Under the pieces are notes generated by a model, which did not search any database, was not told where the DNA came from, and worked only from the letters and a program-made list of their open reading frames with translations. A stretch of DNA of 64,000 nt from Hungatella sp. UBA7603 (GTDB taxonomy: Bacteria > Bacillota > Clostridia > Lachnospirales > Lachnospiraceae): the NCBI GenBank assembly GCA_002478865.1, contig DLJZ01000002.1, forward strand, positions 408,669 to 472,668. Direction: 5' to 3'. This document shows, one piece after another, positions 37,503 through 47,698 of the stretch. A program made the position numbers and the translations under genes. Position 1 is the stretch's first letter. Each line of letters starts with the position of its first letter.

Positions 37503-38453
37503 ATGAAAACAAAGAATAAATTACTGACTCTTCTCGTTTTGTCTGCTAGCGCTGCCGCTGCTACTGCTGTCATTAATAAATGCATCAAACTATCAGCAAC
37601 CTCCAAGAATCTATTATCTGACACAAAAGCACACTGTTATAAATGGCGCTTCGGCAATATACATTATACGAAAACTGGATCTGGAAAACCACTGTTACTG
37701 ATTCATCATCTATCCGAACATGGAAGTGGATACGAATGGAATCAGATGATCAACAACCTTAAAGATCAGTACACGGTATATACCGTTGATCTATTGGGAT
37801 GCGGACGCTCAGAAAAACCTGACCTCACTTATACCAATTATCTGTATGTACAGATGATTTCTGATTTCATTAAATCTGAGATTGGACATCGAACCAACGT
37901 AATCGCTTCTGGTTCATCCTCCTCTCTTGCTGTTATGGCATGTAACAATGCTCCAGAATTGTTTGACCAAATAATGCTGATTAATCCAGATAGTCTTCTG
38001 ATGTGCAGCCAGATACCAAACAAACATAGTAAGGTTTATAAATTCATTTTGGATTTGCCTATCATAGGAACATTACTTTATCATATTGCTACTAGTAAAC
38101 AGGCTATTAAGGAAGAATTCTCCACTCATTATTTTTCCAATCCTTATTCCGTTAAAAACTCTTTGATCGATATCTACTATGAGTCGGCACATTTAGGTGA
38201 ATCTCCTAAGTCATTATATGCCAGTGTTACATGCAATTACGCGAGATGTAATATAGTGAATTCATTAAAGAAAATAGATAATAGTATTTATATAGTAGGT
38301 GGAGAAGATATGGAAAACATTGATGATATGATTCGAGAATATCAGAGATACAATCCAGCTATAGAAACTTCATTGATAGGTAATTCCAAATTCTTACCAC
38401 AATTGGAAAATCCTACCGAACTACTTCGAACCATCCAGATGTACTTTGTTTAA
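37503..38453 (+). CDS. Alpha/beta-hydrolase-fold protein, probably catalytically degenerate, between two parS sites
   Basis: This 316-residue protein has an N-terminal hydrophobic segment (LLTLLVLSASAAAATAVI) and then an alpha/beta hydrolase domain (about 55-315): GKPLLLIHHLSEHGSG, VYTVDLLGCGRSEKPD, the nucleophile region NVIASGSSSSLAV and an acid candidate in YIVGGEDMEN. The usual nucleophile elbow GxSxG reads GSSSS, and the final His is missing: the region reads GNSKFLPQLENP where family members have a His before LENP. It may be a non-catalytic binding protein or a divergent enzyme. It is the only rightward gene in the leftward par/rsmG block and is bracketed by identical parS sites. AGGAGG precedes the ATG. 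Confidence 0.8.
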   Translation: MKTKNKLLTLLVLSASAAAATAVINKCIKLSATSKNLLSDTKAHCYKWRFGNIHYTKTGSGKPLLLIHHLSEHGSGYEWNQMINNLKDQYTVYTVDLLGCGRSEKPDLTYTNYLYVQMISDFIKSEIGHRTNVIASGSSSSLAVMACNNAPELFDQIMLINPDSLLMCSQIPNKHSKVYKFILDLPIIGTLLYHIATSKQAIKEEFSTHYFSNPYSVKNSLIDIYYESAHLGESPKSLYASVTCNYARCNIVNSLKKIDNSIYIVGGEDMENIDDMIREYQRYNPAIETSLIGNSKFLPQLENPTELLRTIQMYFV

Positions 38454-38486
38454 GTAATTAGTAAAGAAATAAATAGATATAAAAAA

Positions 38487-38502
38487 TGTTTCACGTGAAA
38501 CA
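38487..38502. other. parS site 2 (perfect consensus)
   Basis: A second exact TGTTTCACGTGAAACA lies 33 bases after the hydrolase stop codon and 2 bases from the end of rsmG. With its A/T flanks it forms a longer palindrome that could also act as a terminator hairpin for either convergent gene. Confidence 0.97.
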
Positions 38503-38504
38503 TT

Positions 38505-39236
38505 TTATTTTAATGGTTCTTTGGAAGGCAAACCAGCTTTTCTAGGATACTTTCCTGAAGTTTCACTGTTCTTATGAATCAATACCAATGATCGCTCCGC
38601 ATCTGTACCTGGAAGTAAAAAGGTTTCTAATCCTTCCACTTTTCCTCCAAGTAAAAAAACTGCATGCTTGGCTGCTCCAAGCTCCTCTTCTATCTTCCCA
38701 GACTTATATGGGATAAAGGAACCCCCTACCTTTACAAACGGTACACAATATTCAGATAGGGTACTGAGATTTGCCACTGCCCTTGATACGCAAAGATCGT
38801 ATTGTCCTCTATGTTTCACATCTCTTCCCATATCCTCTGCTCTTCCATGTATTGCTTGAATTCCGTCTAACCCTAGCTTCTCAATTACTTCGTTCAAAAA
38901 TTTGACTTTCTTATTAAGAGAATCCATAAGTGTAATGTTCAACTGTGGAAATGCTATTTTAAGAGGAATTCCTGGGAATCCTGCTCCTGTGCCAACGTCA
39001 ATAATTTTATACGATTTTTCGCTTAAATCCTTTACCCCTTTTACAAGAGAAAGACTATCTGCAAAATGCTTTGTAATTACTTCCTCCATTTCAATAATAG
39101 TCGTAAGATTCATGACTTTATTCCATTCAACTAATATTTCAAAATAATCATAAAATTGGTCTATTTGATTATCTTCTAATTTTATATCCAACAAATCTAA
39201 TTCGTCCTGAAACTGCTTTTTAAATATCTCTCTCAT
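38505..39236 (-). CDS. rsmG: 16S rRNA (guanine527-N7)-methyltransferase RsmG
   Basis: 243 residues. The SAM-binding loop is [15 protein letters not shown], followed by [12 protein letters not shown]; the rest ([28 protein letters not shown]) matches the GidB/RsmG family. It methylates G527 (E. coli numbering) of 16S rRNA; loss of the enzyme gives low-level streptomycin resistance in other bacteria. Its start overlaps the end of mnmG by 17 bases, so it is the last gene of the rpmH cluster. Confidence 0.96.
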   Translation of the reverse strand: MREIFKKQFQDELDLLDIKLEDNQIDQFYDYFEILVEWNKVMNLTTIIEMEEVITKHFADSLSLVKGVKDLSEKSYKIIDVGTGAGFPGIPLKIAFPQLNITLMDSLNKKVKFLNEVIEKLGLDGIQAIHGRAEDMGRDVKHRGQYDLCVSRAVANLSTLSEYCVPFVKVGGSFIPYKSGKIEEELGAAKHAVFLLGGKVEGLETFLLPGTDAERSLVLIHKNSETSGKYPRKAGLPSKEPLK

Positions 39237-41148
39237 GGCTGTCTTCCTGCCCTTTCTTCTCCAAACTCCTCTGAAACCGAAGCTGTTCTAAATACACTAG
39301 CAGTACCGATATATCTGCCGGTGACACACCCGAGATTCTGGATGCTTGTCCAATTGACATTGGTTTATATAAATTTAGTTTCTGTATCGCCTCGCGTCTG
39401 AGTCCCTTAACGGTTTCATACTCAAACGTTACATCCAGCTTTTTATTTTCCAGTTTTTTATACTGGGAAACCTGTTGTTTTTGTCTGCGGATATAACCAT
39501 CGTACTTAATATTGATATCCACCTGTTGGGCCACATCCCATGGAAGCTCAATTCTGTTTTTATCGATTTTAGTTAACATAACATAGTTGAGTTCTGGTCT
39601 TCTTACCAACTCTGCCAAGGTTGTTCCTGTTTTTAAAGGTGTACTCTCATTCGCCTCTAAAAACTCCTGAACCTCCTTAGAGGCTCCCACGTTAGTGGAT
39701 TCCAAACGTTTTATCTCTGCTTCTATGGACTGTTCCTTTTGAAGAAGGGCTTCATACTGTTCTTCTGAAACGAGACCAATCTCATGACCAATCTTCATCA
39801 GGCGCAGATCTGCATTATCTTGACGAAGAAGCAAGCGGTATTCTGCTCTTGAAGTCATCATACGGTATGGCTCATTATTTTCCTTGGTAACAAGATCATC
39901 AATGAGTACCCCAATATATGCCTGGGAACGGTCAAGAATCTTTGGCTCTCTTCCAAGAACCTTCATGGCTGCGTTTACTCCTGCCATAAAGCCCTGAACA
40001 GCCGCTTCCTCATAACCTGAGCTTCCGTTAAACTGACCACCACTAAATAGTCCGTCCACTCCCTTAAACTCCAGCGTTGGCTTTAACTGTCTGGAATTGA
40101 TACAGTCGTATTCGATGGCATATGCATTTCGCACAATTTTAACATTCTCAAGGCCAGCAACAGAACGGTACATGGCGTACTGGACATCTTCTGGCAGAGA
40201 ACTTGACATGCCACCCAAGTACATTTCATTGGTATGAATCCCCTCCGGCTCTACAAAGACCTGATGACGCTCCTTATCAGGAAACTTCACCACCTTATCC
40301 TCTACAGATGGACAGTATCTTGGCCCGGTTCCTTCAATGGCTCCGGAATAAAGAGGGGAACGATCTAAATTCTCTCTAATAATGTTATGTGTTTTCTCAT
40401 TGGTATAAGTAAGCCAGCAGGAAATCTGCTCCTTCTGGATGGTTTCTGGATCCGTGGAGAAAGAAAATGGCACAACCCTCTTATCTCCAAACTGCTCTTC
40501 CATCTTAGAAAAATCTACGCTTCTACGATCCACTCTGGCTGGTGTCCCTGTTTTAAAGCGCAGCATTTCGATTCCATGGGCTTTTAATGAATCCGTTAAG
40601 TAATTGGCAGACTTAAGTCCATTGGGGCCTGTATACTCGCTTACGTCGCCGTAGATGCATCTGGCCTTTAGATAGGTTCCCGTAGCCAGGACAACCGCTT
40701 TACACCGGTAAATGGCGCCGGAAAAAGTCTTTACTCCTGTAATGGCTCCATCCTCTGTGATGATTTCCGTAACCTCTGCCTGTCGTATGGTAAGATGATC
40801 GGTACGTTCTAGAGTCATTCTCATCTCTCTTGAATAATCCTGCTTATCTGCTTGCGCTCTAAGAGAATGCACCGCAGGTCCCTTAGACTGGTTTAACATC
40901 TTTGACTGAATAAAGGTCTTATCTGTATTCTTTCCCATCTCACCGCCTAAGGCGTCAAGCTCACGGACCAGATGTCCCTTAGAGCTTCCTCCGATATTTG
41001 GATTGCAGGGCATTAAGGCAATGCTATCGACACTAACGGTAAAGACGATGGTCTCAAGTCCAAGACGGGCACAGGCCAACGCTGCTTCACAACCGGCATG
41101 GCCGGCACCAACAACCACAACGTCATATGATTCTTCTAAATGCTGCAT
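39220..41148 (-). CDS. mnmG: tRNA uridine-5-carboxymethylaminomethyl modification enzyme MnmG
   Basis: About 642 residues. It begins with the FAD-binding fold [21 protein letters not shown] and contains [24 protein letters not shown] and [13 protein letters not shown], hallmarks of GidA/MnmG. With MnmE it installs the cmnm5 group on wobble uridine-34. The open frame extends 33 codons upstream, but the ATG at 41148 has AGAGGG just before it and starts the family's usual N terminus, so I use it. It follows mnmE by 52 bases. Confidence 0.96.
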   Translation of the reverse strand: MQHLEESYDVVVVGAGHAGCEAALACARLGLETIVFTVSVDSIALMPCNPNIGGSSKGHLVRELDALGGEMGKNTDKTFIQSKMLNQSKGPAVHSLRAQADKQDYSREMRMTLERTDHLTIRQAEVTEIITEDGAITGVKTFSGAIYRCKAVVLATGTYLKARCIYGDVSEYTGPNGLKSANYLTDSLKAHGIEMLRFKTGTPARVDRRSVDFSKMEEQFGDKRVVPFSFSTDPETIQKEQISCWLTYTNEKTHNIIRENLDRSPLYSGAIEGTGPRYCPSVEDKVVKFPDKERHQVFVEPEGIHTNEMYLGGMSSSLPEDVQYAMYRSVAGLENVKIVRNAYAIEYDCINSRQLKPTLEFKGVDGLFSGGQFNGSSGYEEAAVQGFMAGVNAAMKVLGREPKILDRSQAYIGVLIDDLVTKENNEPYRMMTSRAEYRLLLRQDNADLRLMKIGHEIGLVSEEQYEALLQKEQSIEAEIKRLESTNVGASKEVQEFLEANESTPLKTGTTLAELVRRPELNYVMLTKIDKNRIELPWDVAQQVDINIKYDGYIRRQKQQVSQYKKLENKKLDVTFEYETVKGLRREAIQKLNLYKPMSIGQASRISGVSPADISVLLVYLEQLRFQRSLEKKGQEDSHERDI

Positions 41149-41200
41149 TTGATTTTCCCTCTTTCTTCGTGCCCTGACTGGGGCTAAAGGTATTCTAACA

Positions 41201-42580
41201 TTATTTTCCCGTACAAAACTTTTTAAATATCTCATTGACCAGATCATCCTCTACGGACTCTCCCAGGATGGTTCCAAGCAGTTCATACGCATCCATTAAG
41301 TCTATGGAATAAAAGTCCTCTGGCATCTCGTTTTGGACGCTTTGTTCCACCATATTAAGGCTTTTTAAGGCTTCCACAAGAGCATTTTTATGTCTTACAT
41401 TGGTAATGTAAACCTCATCATTAAAATCCAGTTTTCCTTCATAGAACATCGCTGTTATTTCTTCTTCCAGCTCCCGGATTCCAGTTCTTTCTTTGGTAGA
41501 AATTGAGATCACTGGATGGTTTGTTAAAGCACGTAACTGCTCCTTGGTCACCACTGGTTTAAGGTCTGTTTTATTTAAGATGGTAAGGGCCTTCTTATCT
41601 TTGATAACGTTTAATATCTCCTCATCATTCTCATCGAGAGGACAGGAACCATCCACCACATAGATAATAAGATCTGCACCTTCTGCCGCAGACCTGGCCT
41701 TCTCCACTCCGATCTTCTCCACCACATCTTCCGTATCCCGGATTCCAGCCGTATCAATGATGTTAAGGCTTAACTCGTCCAAGCGGATCTGCTCTCTTAA
41801 CGTATCTCTGGTGGTCCCAGCAATGTCTGTTACAATGGCTCTATCTTCTCCTAATAGAACATTTAAAAGAGAAGATTTCCCTGCATTTGGCTTTCCTAAA
41901 ATAACCGTTTCAATGCCTTCTGAAAGAACTCTTCCATTATCCGATGAACTGATCAGGCTTTGAAGTTCTTTCTCTAACGGCAGTAAAGTTTCCATAAGAG
42001 TATCTCTGTAACCCTCCAAAGAGATGTGTTCCGGATCGTCAAGAGCGGATTCAATAAATGCAATATGGTATAAGATCTTATCTCTCATATCCTTAATCCT
42101 TCTGGAAACAGAGCCTTCTAACTGGCTCACAGAAGATTTCAATGCGTATTGATTTTTCGCATTAATTACATCGATAACAGCCTCAGCCTGTGATAAATCC
42201 ACTCGACCATTTAAAAATGCCCGCTTTGTAAATTCACCTGGTTCCGCAGGTCTCGCACCATACTTTAATACCGTCTCTAAGATTCGTTTCGTTACCAGAA
42301 CCCCACCATGACAGTCAATCTCAATGGTGTCCTCTGCTGTAAAGCTCTTTGGTCCTCTCATGATCATGACTAAGACCTCATCAACCATCTCATCTCCATC
42401 AAAGATGTGACCGTAATGGATGGTGTGGGAAGGCTCCAAAGAAAGCTTCTTATCCCCGCTTCCCTTCGCCTTAAAAATTCTATCTATAATTTGAAATGAC
42501 TCCTCGCCGCTAATTCTCACAATTCCGATTCCGGAGTTTGACATAGCAGTAGCGATAGCCGCAATTGTATTCATCTTCAT
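41201..42580 (-). CDS. mnmE: tRNA modification GTPase MnmE
   Basis: 459 residues: N-terminal formyl-THF-binding domain ([21 protein letters not shown]), helical domain, and an inserted Ras-like G domain with [31 protein letters not shown] and NKTD. It ends with the conserved CTGK whose Cys is catalytic in the family. It acts with MnmG on tRNA wobble uridine. Confidence 0.97.
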   Translation of the reverse strand: MKMNTIAAIATAMSNSGIGIVRISGEESFQIIDRIFKAKGSGDKKLSLEPSHTIHYGHIFDGDEMVDEVLVMIMRGPKSFTAEDTIEIDCHGGVLVTKRILETVLKYGARPAEPGEFTKRAFLNGRVDLSQAEAVIDVINAKNQYALKSSVSQLEGSVSRRIKDMRDKILYHIAFIESALDDPEHISLEGYRDTLMETLLPLEKELQSLISSSDNGRVLSEGIETVILGKPNAGKSSLLNVLLGEDRAIVTDIAGTTRDTLREQIRLDELSLNIIDTAGIRDTEDVVEKIGVEKARSAAEGADLIIYVVDGSCPLDENDEEILNVIKDKKALTILNKTDLKPVVTKEQLRALTNHPVISISTKERTGIRELEEEITAMFYEGKLDFNDEVYITNVRHKNALVEALKSLNMVEQSVQNEMPEDFYSIDLMDAYELLGTILGESVEDDLVNEIFKKFCTGK

Positions 42581-42652
42581 ATTTTCTCACCTATTAATAA
42601 GGAAAAGGGGCGAGGTGCCTTCCGACAGCCCCAACCCCTCATTGTTAATTGA

Positions 42653-43318
42653 CTATTTATCTTTTTCCTGATACCGTTCTTTTTTGGGGAATTCTCTTTT
42701 CAGAGATATTACCACATGTCGAAATGGTTCCTCTCCTTCACTTCTGGTAACAACGAACTTGTCGTTTTGAAGTGCGGAGTGAATGATTCTTCTCTCATAA
42801 GGGTTCATCGGCTCCAAAGAAACGGAACGTTTGGTGCGTTTTACCTTATAAGCAATGTTCTTTGAAAGCGTTTCTAAGGTTTCTTTTCTGCGCTCTCTAT
42901 AATTTTCTGTATCCAGTTTTACCCGGATGTAATCATCGCTTTCTTTATTAACTACAAGGCTAACCAGATACTGTAAGGAATCTAAGGTCTGTCCTCTCTT
43001 ACCAATCAATATGCCCATATCATCACCTGACATAACGATGGAAAGTTCTCTATCATCTGCATGGAAGGAAATCTCAAGTTTGACTAAAAGGTTCATAGCT
43101 CCAAACACGTCAGAAAGAAATGCTTCTGCTTTGTCCTCTAAAGTCTCCTTTTTCTTTGCACGGATGACAGCAGGTTTTTGGCCGATAAATCCCAGAATAC
43201 CATTACTGCCCTTCTCAACAATTTCATACTCCAGCTTATCACTGGTTGTCTCTAATTCGATTAATGCCTTTGTAATCGCTTCATCAACGCTTTTTGCTGA
43301 AACTGTAATCATATCCAT
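42653..43318 (-). CDS. khpB: RNA-binding protein KhpB (Jag/EloR)
   Basis: 221 residues: a Jag N-terminal domain (VSAKSVDEAITKALIELETT and FIGQKPAVIRAKKK), a KH-like domain with GILIGKRGQTLDSLQYLVSL, and an R3H domain (MNPYERRIIHSAL, then SEGEEPFRHVVI). KhpB usually pairs with KhpA (not here) as a global RNA chaperone affecting cell-envelope growth. The start has a GGGAGG site; it follows yidC by 14 bases. Confidence 0.95.
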   Translation of the reverse strand: MDMITVSAKSVDEAITKALIELETTSDKLEYEIVEKGSNGILGFIGQKPAVIRAKKKETLEDKAEAFLSDVFGAMNLLVKLEISFHADDRELSIVMSGDDMGILIGKRGQTLDSLQYLVSLVVNKESDDYIRVKLDTENYRERRKETLETLSKNIAYKVKRTKRSVSLEPMNPYERRIIHSALQNDKFVVTRSEGEEPFRHVVISLKREFPKKERYQEKDK

Positions 43319-43332
43319 AGGTCACCCTCCCG

Positions 43333-44616
43333 CTATTTTTGCTTATCGTTATACTTCGAAACCATCCTTGCTTTTGATGAAATGCTGTTTGGATTAGAAG
43401 AATCTTTATTGTAAAAATCATTGGAAGCCTTAACCTGTTCCTTGATTTTTTCCTTCTTTGCATCCATATCAGCTTCTTCAACTTCATTCGCGGCCTGGAG
43501 ATTTTTTAAGTTAGCGGTCGCATTTTGGGAAACACGCTGAGGCGGTAGGCCTTTTTTCGCACGTTTTTTATTTGCCTTATCTACATTTCTCTTGATCATC
43601 TCATCCATATCGATGCGATTTAGATGACGGTTTACTGCAAGCTGCTGTAAGATCTGGAATACACTGGATGCAATCCAGTAGATACCAATACCGGAAGGAA
43701 ATGTAAAACAGAAAAATACAGACATCAGCGGCATAACCGTATTCATCATCTTCATGGACTGAGCCATAGCGTTTCCATCATCCCCTGGTTTCTGGGTCTG
43801 AGCCTGATTCACGGTCATAAGTCTAGCACTGAACCACTGGCTGGCACCGGCCATAACAGGAATTAAGAGAGCTAAGCTGAAATGAAAGCCGCCTCCAGCT
43901 GGGAAAATAACGCTAGATGGAGTAGAAGCAAGATTAATTCCTAAAAAGGAATTCATTTGAGCAATTTTATCTGCATTGCTTGAGATAACATCTTTCACAG
44001 AAGGGAATAAATTCTGTAGCTGTCCCCATTGCGTTGGATTTAACTGATACAAAAAGTCTACCATACCATTGTTCGTAGACATGTCATGAACTCTAGTAAT
44101 ATTTACTTTATTATCAGTAGCAAACTGCTTTAACTGTTCTACATGATTTACATTTAAAGAGCCAATGGCATTAACTACATTTTCAAATAACCGCTTTACG
44201 CTTGGTACGTATGCAGGAATTTGATAAATTACCTGATAAAGAGCAAACAGGATTGGCATTTGGATTACTAACTGAACGCAGCCGCCTGTCATGGAAGTTC
44301 CATATTTTTCATAGACAGCCTGAACCTCTACGTTTTGTTTGCGCATGGATTCCTGGTCAGTCTTTCCTTTATACTTTGCCTGAACGGCCTGAATTTCCGG
44401 CTGCATAACACTCATCAGCTTGGAAGATTTTTGCTGTTTTAATGTCAAAGGAAACATAAGAAGCTTTGTTACAAGAGTAAATAAGATAATACATAAACCG
44501 ATATTCTGAATTCCAAATATACTGGTCAGCTGAAACAGCCAATCCATGATAACACCCAGAACGGTTGCAAACGGGCCCAAAATACCCCCTACCTTAGTCA
44601 GTACTAAGAATTCCAA
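43333..44616 (-). CDS. yidC: Membrane protein insertase YidC (SpoIIIJ/Oxa1 family), TTG start
   Basis: 427 residues with about five membrane segments: FGIQNIGLCIILFTLVTKLLMFPLTLKQQKSS, CVQLVIQMPILFALYQVIY, FSLALLIPVMAGASQW and VMPLMSVFFCFTFPSGIGIYWIASSVFQILQ, with a basic tail. No large periplasmic domain, as expected for the Gram-positive form. The start codon is TTG, since the genome sequence has no ATG there, but a strong AGGAGG sits 8 bases upstream. It inserts and folds membrane proteins with or without Sec. Confidence 0.95.
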   Translation of the reverse strand: MEFLVLTKVGGILGPFATVLGVIMDWLFQLTSIFGIQNIGLCIILFTLVTKLLMFPLTLKQQKSSKLMSVMQPEIQAVQAKYKGKTDQESMRKQNVEVQAVYEKYGTSMTGGCVQLVIQMPILFALYQVIYQIPAYVPSVKRLFENVVNAIGSLNVNHVEQLKQFATDNKVNITRVHDMSTNNGMVDFLYQLNPTQWGQLQNLFPSVKDVISSNADKIAQMNSFLGINLASTPSSVIFPAGGGFHFSLALLIPVMAGASQWFSARLMTVNQAQTQKPGDDGNAMAQSMKMMNTVMPLMSVFFCFTFPSGIGIYWIASSVFQILQQLAVNRHLNRIDMDEMIKRNVDKANKKRAKKGLPPQRVSQNATANLKNLQAANEVEEADMDAKKEKIKEQVKASNDFYNKDSSNPNSISSKARMVSKYNDKQK

Positions 44617-44635
44617 TGAACTACCTCCTCATCTG

Positions 44636-44851
44636 TTACGGAACTGGATCATAACCGCCTTTTGCAAACGGATTACAGCGAATAATCCGATAGCAAGCCA
44701 AAAACGTACCTTTAAACACACCATGTTTATTCAATGCTTCAATGGCGTATTGAGAGCACGTTGGTGTGTATATGCAGTGAGTTCTTATTTTTAAGGGAGA
44801 GAGAAATTTCTGATATCCTCTGATCAATAAAATCATGACTTTTTTCACCAT
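44636..44851 (-). CDS. yidD: Membrane protein insertion efficiency factor YidD
   Basis: 71 residues: [32 protein letters not shown] and [17 protein letters not shown] are the YidD signature with conserved Cys and Pro. It lies 4 bases after rnpA and 19 bases before yidC, the standard order. Confidence 0.95.
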   Translation of the reverse strand: MVKKVMILLIRGYQKFLSPLKIRTHCIYTPTCSQYAIEALNKHGVFKGTFLACYRIIRCNPFAKGGYDPVP

Positions 44852-44855
44852 AAGA

Positions 44856-45203
44856 TCACTTCGATTCTTTTTTTAAAATGTTATGAAGTCCGCACAGGTG
44901 CAAATATGCACTTTCGATTGTTTTGTAATTTTCTTCTTTTGCCGATGCTCTGGCAACTACCACGATGTCTAACCCGGCCTCTACCACGTCTTCATGAAGC
45001 CTGAAGCTTTCTCTGATTAATCTGGTTAAATGATGCCTTACAACGCTGTTTCCAACCTTCTTGCTTACGGATATCCCAATTCTTGATCTGGGCATGTCCG
45101 ATTTCTTCACATACATAACAAGAAGTCTGTTGGCATAGGATTTCCCGCTCTGATAAACAGCCTGAAAATCCTTGTTTTTCTTGATCGAATTAAAATGCTT
45201 CAT
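44856..45203 (-). CDS. rnpA: Ribonuclease P protein component RnpA
   Basis: 115 residues. [26 protein letters not shown] and the RNR-type motif [28 protein letters not shown] identify RnpA, which helps RNase P RNA cleave 5' leaders from tRNA precursors. The longer frame begins 17 codons earlier; I prefer the ATG at 45203, which starts the typical KHFNSIKK sequence and has GGAAAG upstream. Confidence 0.95.
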   Translation of the reverse strand: MKHFNSIKKNKDFQAVYQSGKSYANRLLVMYVKKSDMPRSRIGISVSKKVGNSVVRHHLTRLIRESFRLHEDVVEAGLDIVVVARASAKEENYKTIESAYLHLCGLHNILKKESK

Positions 45204-45275
45204 AAAAATCTTTCCTTTTCCGTCTGTCTGGAATTTGAGAAAAGAAAAGGCCACAATTACTTGCGGCCTGGTCCA

Positions 45276-45410
45276 TTAAGCTGATAATTTTGCTCTTCCT
45301 TTTGCTCTTCTGGCAGCTAAAACTTTTCTTCCGCCCGGAGTGCTCATTCTGGCTCTGAAGCCATGAACCTTGGATCTCTGTCTCTTTTTTGGCTGAAACG
45401 TCATTTTCAT
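45276..45410 (-). CDS. rpmH: 50S ribosomal protein L34
   Basis: 44 residues, [22 protein letters not shown]...[11 protein letters not shown], matching L34 throughout. The longer in-frame ORF adds 30 residues of no similarity; the AGGAGG site lies about 12 bases before the ATG at 45410. It is the first gene of the cluster to rsmG. Confidence 0.97.
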   Translation of the reverse strand: MKMTFQPKKRQRSKVHGFRARMSTPGGRKVLAARRAKGRAKLSA

Positions 45411-45499
45411 AATGTACGGACACCTCCTCTTGTTACAATAGCTTATCATAGGCAATATGATGAAACATATTGAGACTATTTTAGTTAAACATCGTTTCA

Positions 45500-45528
45500 A
45501 TTATATAGAACATTGCAGGGTTCGTCAA
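45500..45528 (-). promoter_or_regulatory. Promoter of the rpmH-to-rsmG cluster
   Basis: On the minus strand TTGACG (45523-45528), 17-base spacer, TATAAT (45500-45505), about 85 bases upstream of the rpmH start codon. Confidence 0.75.
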
Positions 45529-45734
45529 GGGAAATATGCAATTTTCCTTGTATTCATGCGGATTTTTTCGACAAACACCTCTGTCCCTACCTTTGGGTTT
45601 CCACTGGCATCCATTTTTTCCTCTGGATGGGTTGCAAATTCTTACTTACAGGGGGTTATTTTGTACATCAGTAAGATTTTGTCGAATTCCGTATTATTCT
45701 TATAGATAAGAAGAAAGAAAAGGAGAACTCCATC

Positions 45735-45964
45735 ATGTCGCAAACGTATCACATCATGGACCCATCCTACAAGGAAAAAACCAGGCAACGATTGCAGACC
45801 AGGTAGGTAACGTTAATATTATGCCCTTTGGCCAATGTAGCAAAAAGGATCCTCCCTGCCCCTATAACCCATATAAAATAATAATTAAAGAGTTAATAGG
45901 TATACACACGAAAAACTCAGAAGTATTTTTTCTAGATAATGAAAAAGAGTTTAGAACGAATTGA
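45735..45964 (+). pseudogene. Decayed remnant of a DUF4280 (PAAR-like) gene
   Basis: A good ribosome-binding site (AAAGGAGAAC) leads to MSQTYHIMD, the kind of start seen in DUF4280 proteins, but this frame stops at codon 24. Another frame, read from about 45753, gives GKNQATIADQVGNVNIMPFGQC, which strongly resembles the central DUF4280 motif (a GKPxATIxD segment then NVNIxPFGxC). The intervening part is deleted or frameshifted, and after it the frame becomes unlike the family and ends at 45964. DUF4280 proteins are PAAR-like and linked to contractile or polymorphic-toxin secretion; only a fragment remains. Confidence 0.55.
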
Positions 45965-46106
45965 AAATAGTATTTTGGAACTATATGAAATAAAAGCTGG
46001 TAAATCCACTACGTTTAAAAAACCTAGACACTTCAATAATTTAAAATCTAAAGGATATTATAATAAATACAGCAGCAATACTAGCTTTTATCAAGAATTT
46101 AGCTAA
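45939..46106 (+). CDS. Uncertain 55-residue open frame next to the DUF4280 remnant
   Basis: ATG-started frame coding for a basic, Lys/Asn/Tyr-rich peptide (MKKSLERIENSILELYEI...). It overlaps the DUF4280 remnant in another frame, has no convincing ribosome-binding site and no recognised family. It may be the tail of a second decayed gene (for example a partner of the DUF4280 protein). Low confidence. Confidence 0.25.
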   Translation: MKKSLERIENSILELYEIKAGKSTTFKKPRHFNNLKSKGYYNKYSSNTSFYQEFS

Positions 46107-46684
46107 AATACATTGTTCTTTAATTCATTCTATAAGGTTTATAGTTTTCTGTAGCTACTTTTTTTACCGTTCTTTCTCGCTAATTATATCTATAAATGAC
46201 TTTGAATTTGTTGCATACAAAATTAAGACCGAAATTCAAATAGTAGGACTTATGGGTTGGAAACAGGAAGGTTCCTGATAATCATCTGTATACTATTAAC
46301 AAACTTTATATAGGTTGATATAATTAGATTAAAGGTGTAGTATTATAATTATTTAAATAGAATAATACCTCCCATAAAAAGATCTGTTGATATAGGTATT
46401 AGTAAAAAATTTCTGTTGATATAAAAGTAGTATCTGAATAACTTTTATCTAATTAATACAACATAATAAGAGAATTATTTGCCACAAATTTTATTTCCAG
46501 TCTTCACTCTCTACCATAATAATTTAGTAAAATGCCCCAAAGAAAAATAAATCTTTGATAAGTATTATCTTCACCCCGACTTCCTCTCGCATTATCCTTT
46601 AGGAAGTTTAATCATTCATAAAACCCAACAAACCGATATAATACCTAGCTATCTCAAAAACATCATCCCAAGGAGGACCTCATC
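46107..46684. other. AT-rich region before pta, no gene seen
   Basis: About 580 bases with no supported gene. TATAAT at 46637-46642, 43 bases before the pta start codon, is a possible -10 for pta without a good -35. A 10-base word TCTGTTGATA occurs at two places near 46380 and 46410, perhaps by chance. Confidence 0.45.
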
Positions 46685-47656
46685 ATGTTCGATCAAATGA
46701 TCACCACCCTAAAAACCCAAAACAGAAAAATCGTATTCACCGAAGGTACAGATCCAAGAATTCTAGAAGCCGCCAGCCGTCTACAATCCGAAGGAATCCT
46801 AACCCCAATCCTCTTAGGCACCCCAAATGAAATCAACGAGGCCGCCAAAAAATCTGGATGGTCCATCGATGGCATTAAAATAATAGAACCCAATCATTAT
46901 GAAAAAACGGATGAAATGATAGCCAAGATGGTAGAATTAAGAAAAGGTAAAATGGATGAAGCCGCATGCCGTACAGCCCTCCAAAAATCCAATTACTTCG
47001 GTACCATGTTGGTGAAAATGGGGATCGCCGACTGTCTGTTAGGCGGAGCCACCTATTCCACCGCGGATACCGTGAGACCTGCCTTACAGCTTATCAAAAC
47101 AAAACCAGGTAGCAAAATAGTATCCAGTTGCTTTATCCTTTACCGCCAAACTGAGAAAGAAACAGAAATGTACGCTATGGCAGATTGTGCTATCAATCTT
47201 AATCCCAATGAAGATGAACTGGTTGAGATTGCATACGAGACAGCCAGAACCGCCAAAACCTTCTCCATTGACCCAAAGGTTGCCTTACTTTCCTATAGTA
47301 CCCTTGGTTCCGGAAAAGGAGAATCCGTAGATAAAGTTCAAAATGCCGCCAACAAATTAAAATCCATGAATCTAGATTTCCCAATCGATGGAGAACTTCA
47401 ATTTGACGCTGCATTCTCACCAACCGTAGCCAAAACCAAAGCTCCACAATCATCCGTAGCAGGAAAAGCCAATGTCTTTATTTTCCCAGATATCAACTCA
47501 GGAAACATCGGATATAAAATTGCCCAGCGTTTAGGTGGCTTTGAAGCCTTTGGCCCCATTTTACAAGGACTTAATGCTCCCATCAATGACCTATCAAGAG
47601 GATGCAATGCAGATGAAGTATATAAAATGTCAATTATCACTGCTTCTCTAATATAA
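46685..47656 (+). CDS. pta: Phosphate acetyltransferase
   Basis: This 323-residue protein spans the PTA_PTB fold: IVFTEGTDPRILEAASRL at the start, DCLLGGATYSTADTVRPALQLI, SYSTLGSGKGESV and VFIFPDINSGNIGYKIAQRLGG near the end, the classic phosphotransacetylase pattern of short single-domain enzymes. It converts acetyl-CoA and phosphate to acetyl phosphate, leading to acetate and ATP via AckA. In most Clostridia pta is next to ackA; here ackA is absent and the flanks are remnants. AAGGAGG precedes the ATG. Confidence 0.95.
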   Translation: MFDQMITTLKTQNRKIVFTEGTDPRILEAASRLQSEGILTPILLGTPNEINEAAKKSGWSIDGIKIIEPNHYEKTDEMIAKMVELRKGKMDEAACRTALQKSNYFGTMLVKMGIADCLLGGATYSTADTVRPALQLIKTKPGSKIVSSCFILYRQTEKETEMYAMADCAINLNPNEDELVEIAYETARTAKTFSIDPKVALLSYSTLGSGKGESVDKVQNAANKLKSMNLDFPIDGELQFDAAFSPTVAKTKAPQSSVAGKANVFIFPDINSGNIGYKIAQRLGGFEAFGPILQGLNAPINDLSRGCNADEVYKMSIITASLI

Positions 47657-47698
47657 ATCATTTAACTATCATTATTAAAATGTCATCAAAAAGGAATT

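Noticed and set aside
41149..41247. A longer mnmG product starting at 41247, and similar extensions of rnpA (45254), rpmH (45500), dnaA (50587) and the ECF S gene (50255).
   Set aside because: Extensions lack a ribosome-binding site and similarity to the families, and some of them contain the promoter; the internal starts fit better.
45566..45685. Two TGTCGAA-type Spo0A boxes near 45567 and 45679 flanking the start of the DUF4280 remnant.
   Set aside because: A 7-base motif occurs several times by chance in this window, and there is no promoter arrangement that supports Spo0A control.
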